DNA from: Micrococcaceae bacterium
Lineage (GTDB): Bacteria; Actinomycetota; Actinomycetes; Actinomycetales; Micrococcaceae
NCBI GenBank assembly: GCA_003486025.1
Contig: DNHA01000157.1
Coordinates: 1 to 5,371, forward strand
Reading direction: 5' to 3'
Length of the DNA stretch: 5,371 bases
In this document: piece by piece, positions 4,949-5,371 of the stretch
How the letters are laid out: the number at the start of each line of letters is the position of its first letter
How positions within the stretch are numbered: position 1 is the first letter of the stretch
Made by a program: the position numbers and the translations under genes
Notes under the pieces: model-generated
What the model saw: the letters and a program-made list of their open reading frames with translations, nothing else
Databases searched by the model: none
What the model was told of the DNA's origin: nothing

Positions 4949-5371
4949 ATGGCCATCAGCATTTCTTATCCCGAAGCCCTTCCGGTATCCGCGCGTCGCG
5001 AGGACATCATCGAGACGATCCGCGCGAACCAGGTGGTGATCATCGCCGGCGAGACCGGGTCCGGCAAAACCACGCAGCTGCCCAAGATGCTGCTGGAACT
5101 CGGGCTGGCGCAGCGCGGCATGATCGGGCACACCCAGCCGCGCCGCCTCGCCGCACGCACCGTGGCCGAGCGCATCGCCGAGGAGCTGGGCACCAAGATC
5201 GGCGACGAGGTGGGCTTCCATGTGCGTTTCACCGGGGAAGTCTCCCGCCAAACGCAGCTGAAGGTGATGACCGACGGCATCCTGCTGGCCGAAATCCAGC
5301 GCGACAAGCTGCTCAAGAAGTATTCTGCGATCATCATCGATGAGGCGCACGAACGCAGCCTGAACATCGAC
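4949..5371 (+). CDS. hrpA: ATP-dependent RNA helicase HrpA, N-terminal part (runs off window)
   Basis: The 141 visible codons encode the start of the first RecA-like domain of a DEAH-box RNA helicase, a cytoplasmic enzyme that remodels RNA or RNA-protein complexes using ATP; in E. coli HrpA helps rescue stalled ribosomes. Motifs appear in order: Walker [10 protein letters not shown] at 34-42 (Lys40), motif Ia TQPRRLAAR at 62-70, motif Ib TDGILL at 108-113, and motif II DEAH at 131-134 followed by ERSLNID. The full protein is usually about 1,300 residues, so roughly nine tenths lies beyond the window. The start is well fixed: an in-frame TAG at 4934-4936 lies only four codons upstream and no other start codon is available. 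There is no strong ribosome site, only GGG at 4940-4942. It is divergent from the importer operon. Confidence 0.95.
   Translation, partial: MAISISYPEALPVSARREDIIETIRANQVVIIAGETGSGKTTQLPKMLLELGLAQRGMIGHTQPRRLAARTVAERIAEELGTKIGDEVGFHVRFTGEVSRQTQLKVMTDGILLAEIQRDKLLKKYSAIIIDEAHERSLNID

Noticed and set aside
4685..5350. 221-codon minus-strand open frame opposite hrpA
   Set aside because: It overlaps the helicase motifs on the other strand, has no recognisable motif, and its 3' part covers the divergent regulatory region.

Overview
The window reads as two unlike pieces of bacterial DNA joined inside one reading frame. The right part (about 2310-5371) looks like a high-GC actinobacterium, most likely of the Arthrobacter/Micrococcaceae type. 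It has a lipoprotein with a short LTAC-GGS style lipobox, a TrpXYZ-type ABC importer, and an HrpA helicase that appears to start as a leaderless message. The left part (about 160-2308) looks like a Gram-negative gammaproteobacterium of the Xanthomonadaceae type. It holds most of a TonB-dependent outer-membrane receptor barrel with a C-terminal Phe, followed by a strong intrinsic terminator. Taxonomy is my inference from protein style; no search was run.

Layout. 1-160: no supported gene. 161-195: intrinsic terminator for the leftward gene. 233-2512 (minus): one uninterrupted 759-codon frame whose first ~68 residues are the start of an ABC ATPase (Walker A present, everything after it missing) and whose last ~690 residues are a TonB-dependent receptor without signal peptide or plug. 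2505-3425 (minus): ABC permease, overlapping the ATPase start by 8 bases. 3426-3525: 100-base gap with a perfect 10-bp hairpin. 3526-4533 (minus): substrate-binding lipoprotein. 4534-4948: divergent regulatory region with a candidate CRP/GlxR-type operator, a candidate promoter, and a leader that can fold in alternative ways. 4949-5371 (plus): 5' part of hrpA, running off the window.

How the genes work together. Lipoprotein, permease and ATPase run leftward in the order binding protein, membrane pore, motor, as in TrpX-TrpY-TrpZ importers. The permease stop overlaps the ATPase start, so translational coupling is likely. The ATPase is cut off about 68 codons in and replaced by receptor barrel. 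An inner-membrane ATPase fragment on a barrel that needs Sec export and an outer membrane makes no functional sense, so the most likely explanation is a chimeric contig or clone (assembly or library join), with a genuine recombination product as the less likely alternative. The join is the most striking thing in the window, but I do not present it as a new biological system. The most credible unexplored biology is the regulatory leader of the importer.
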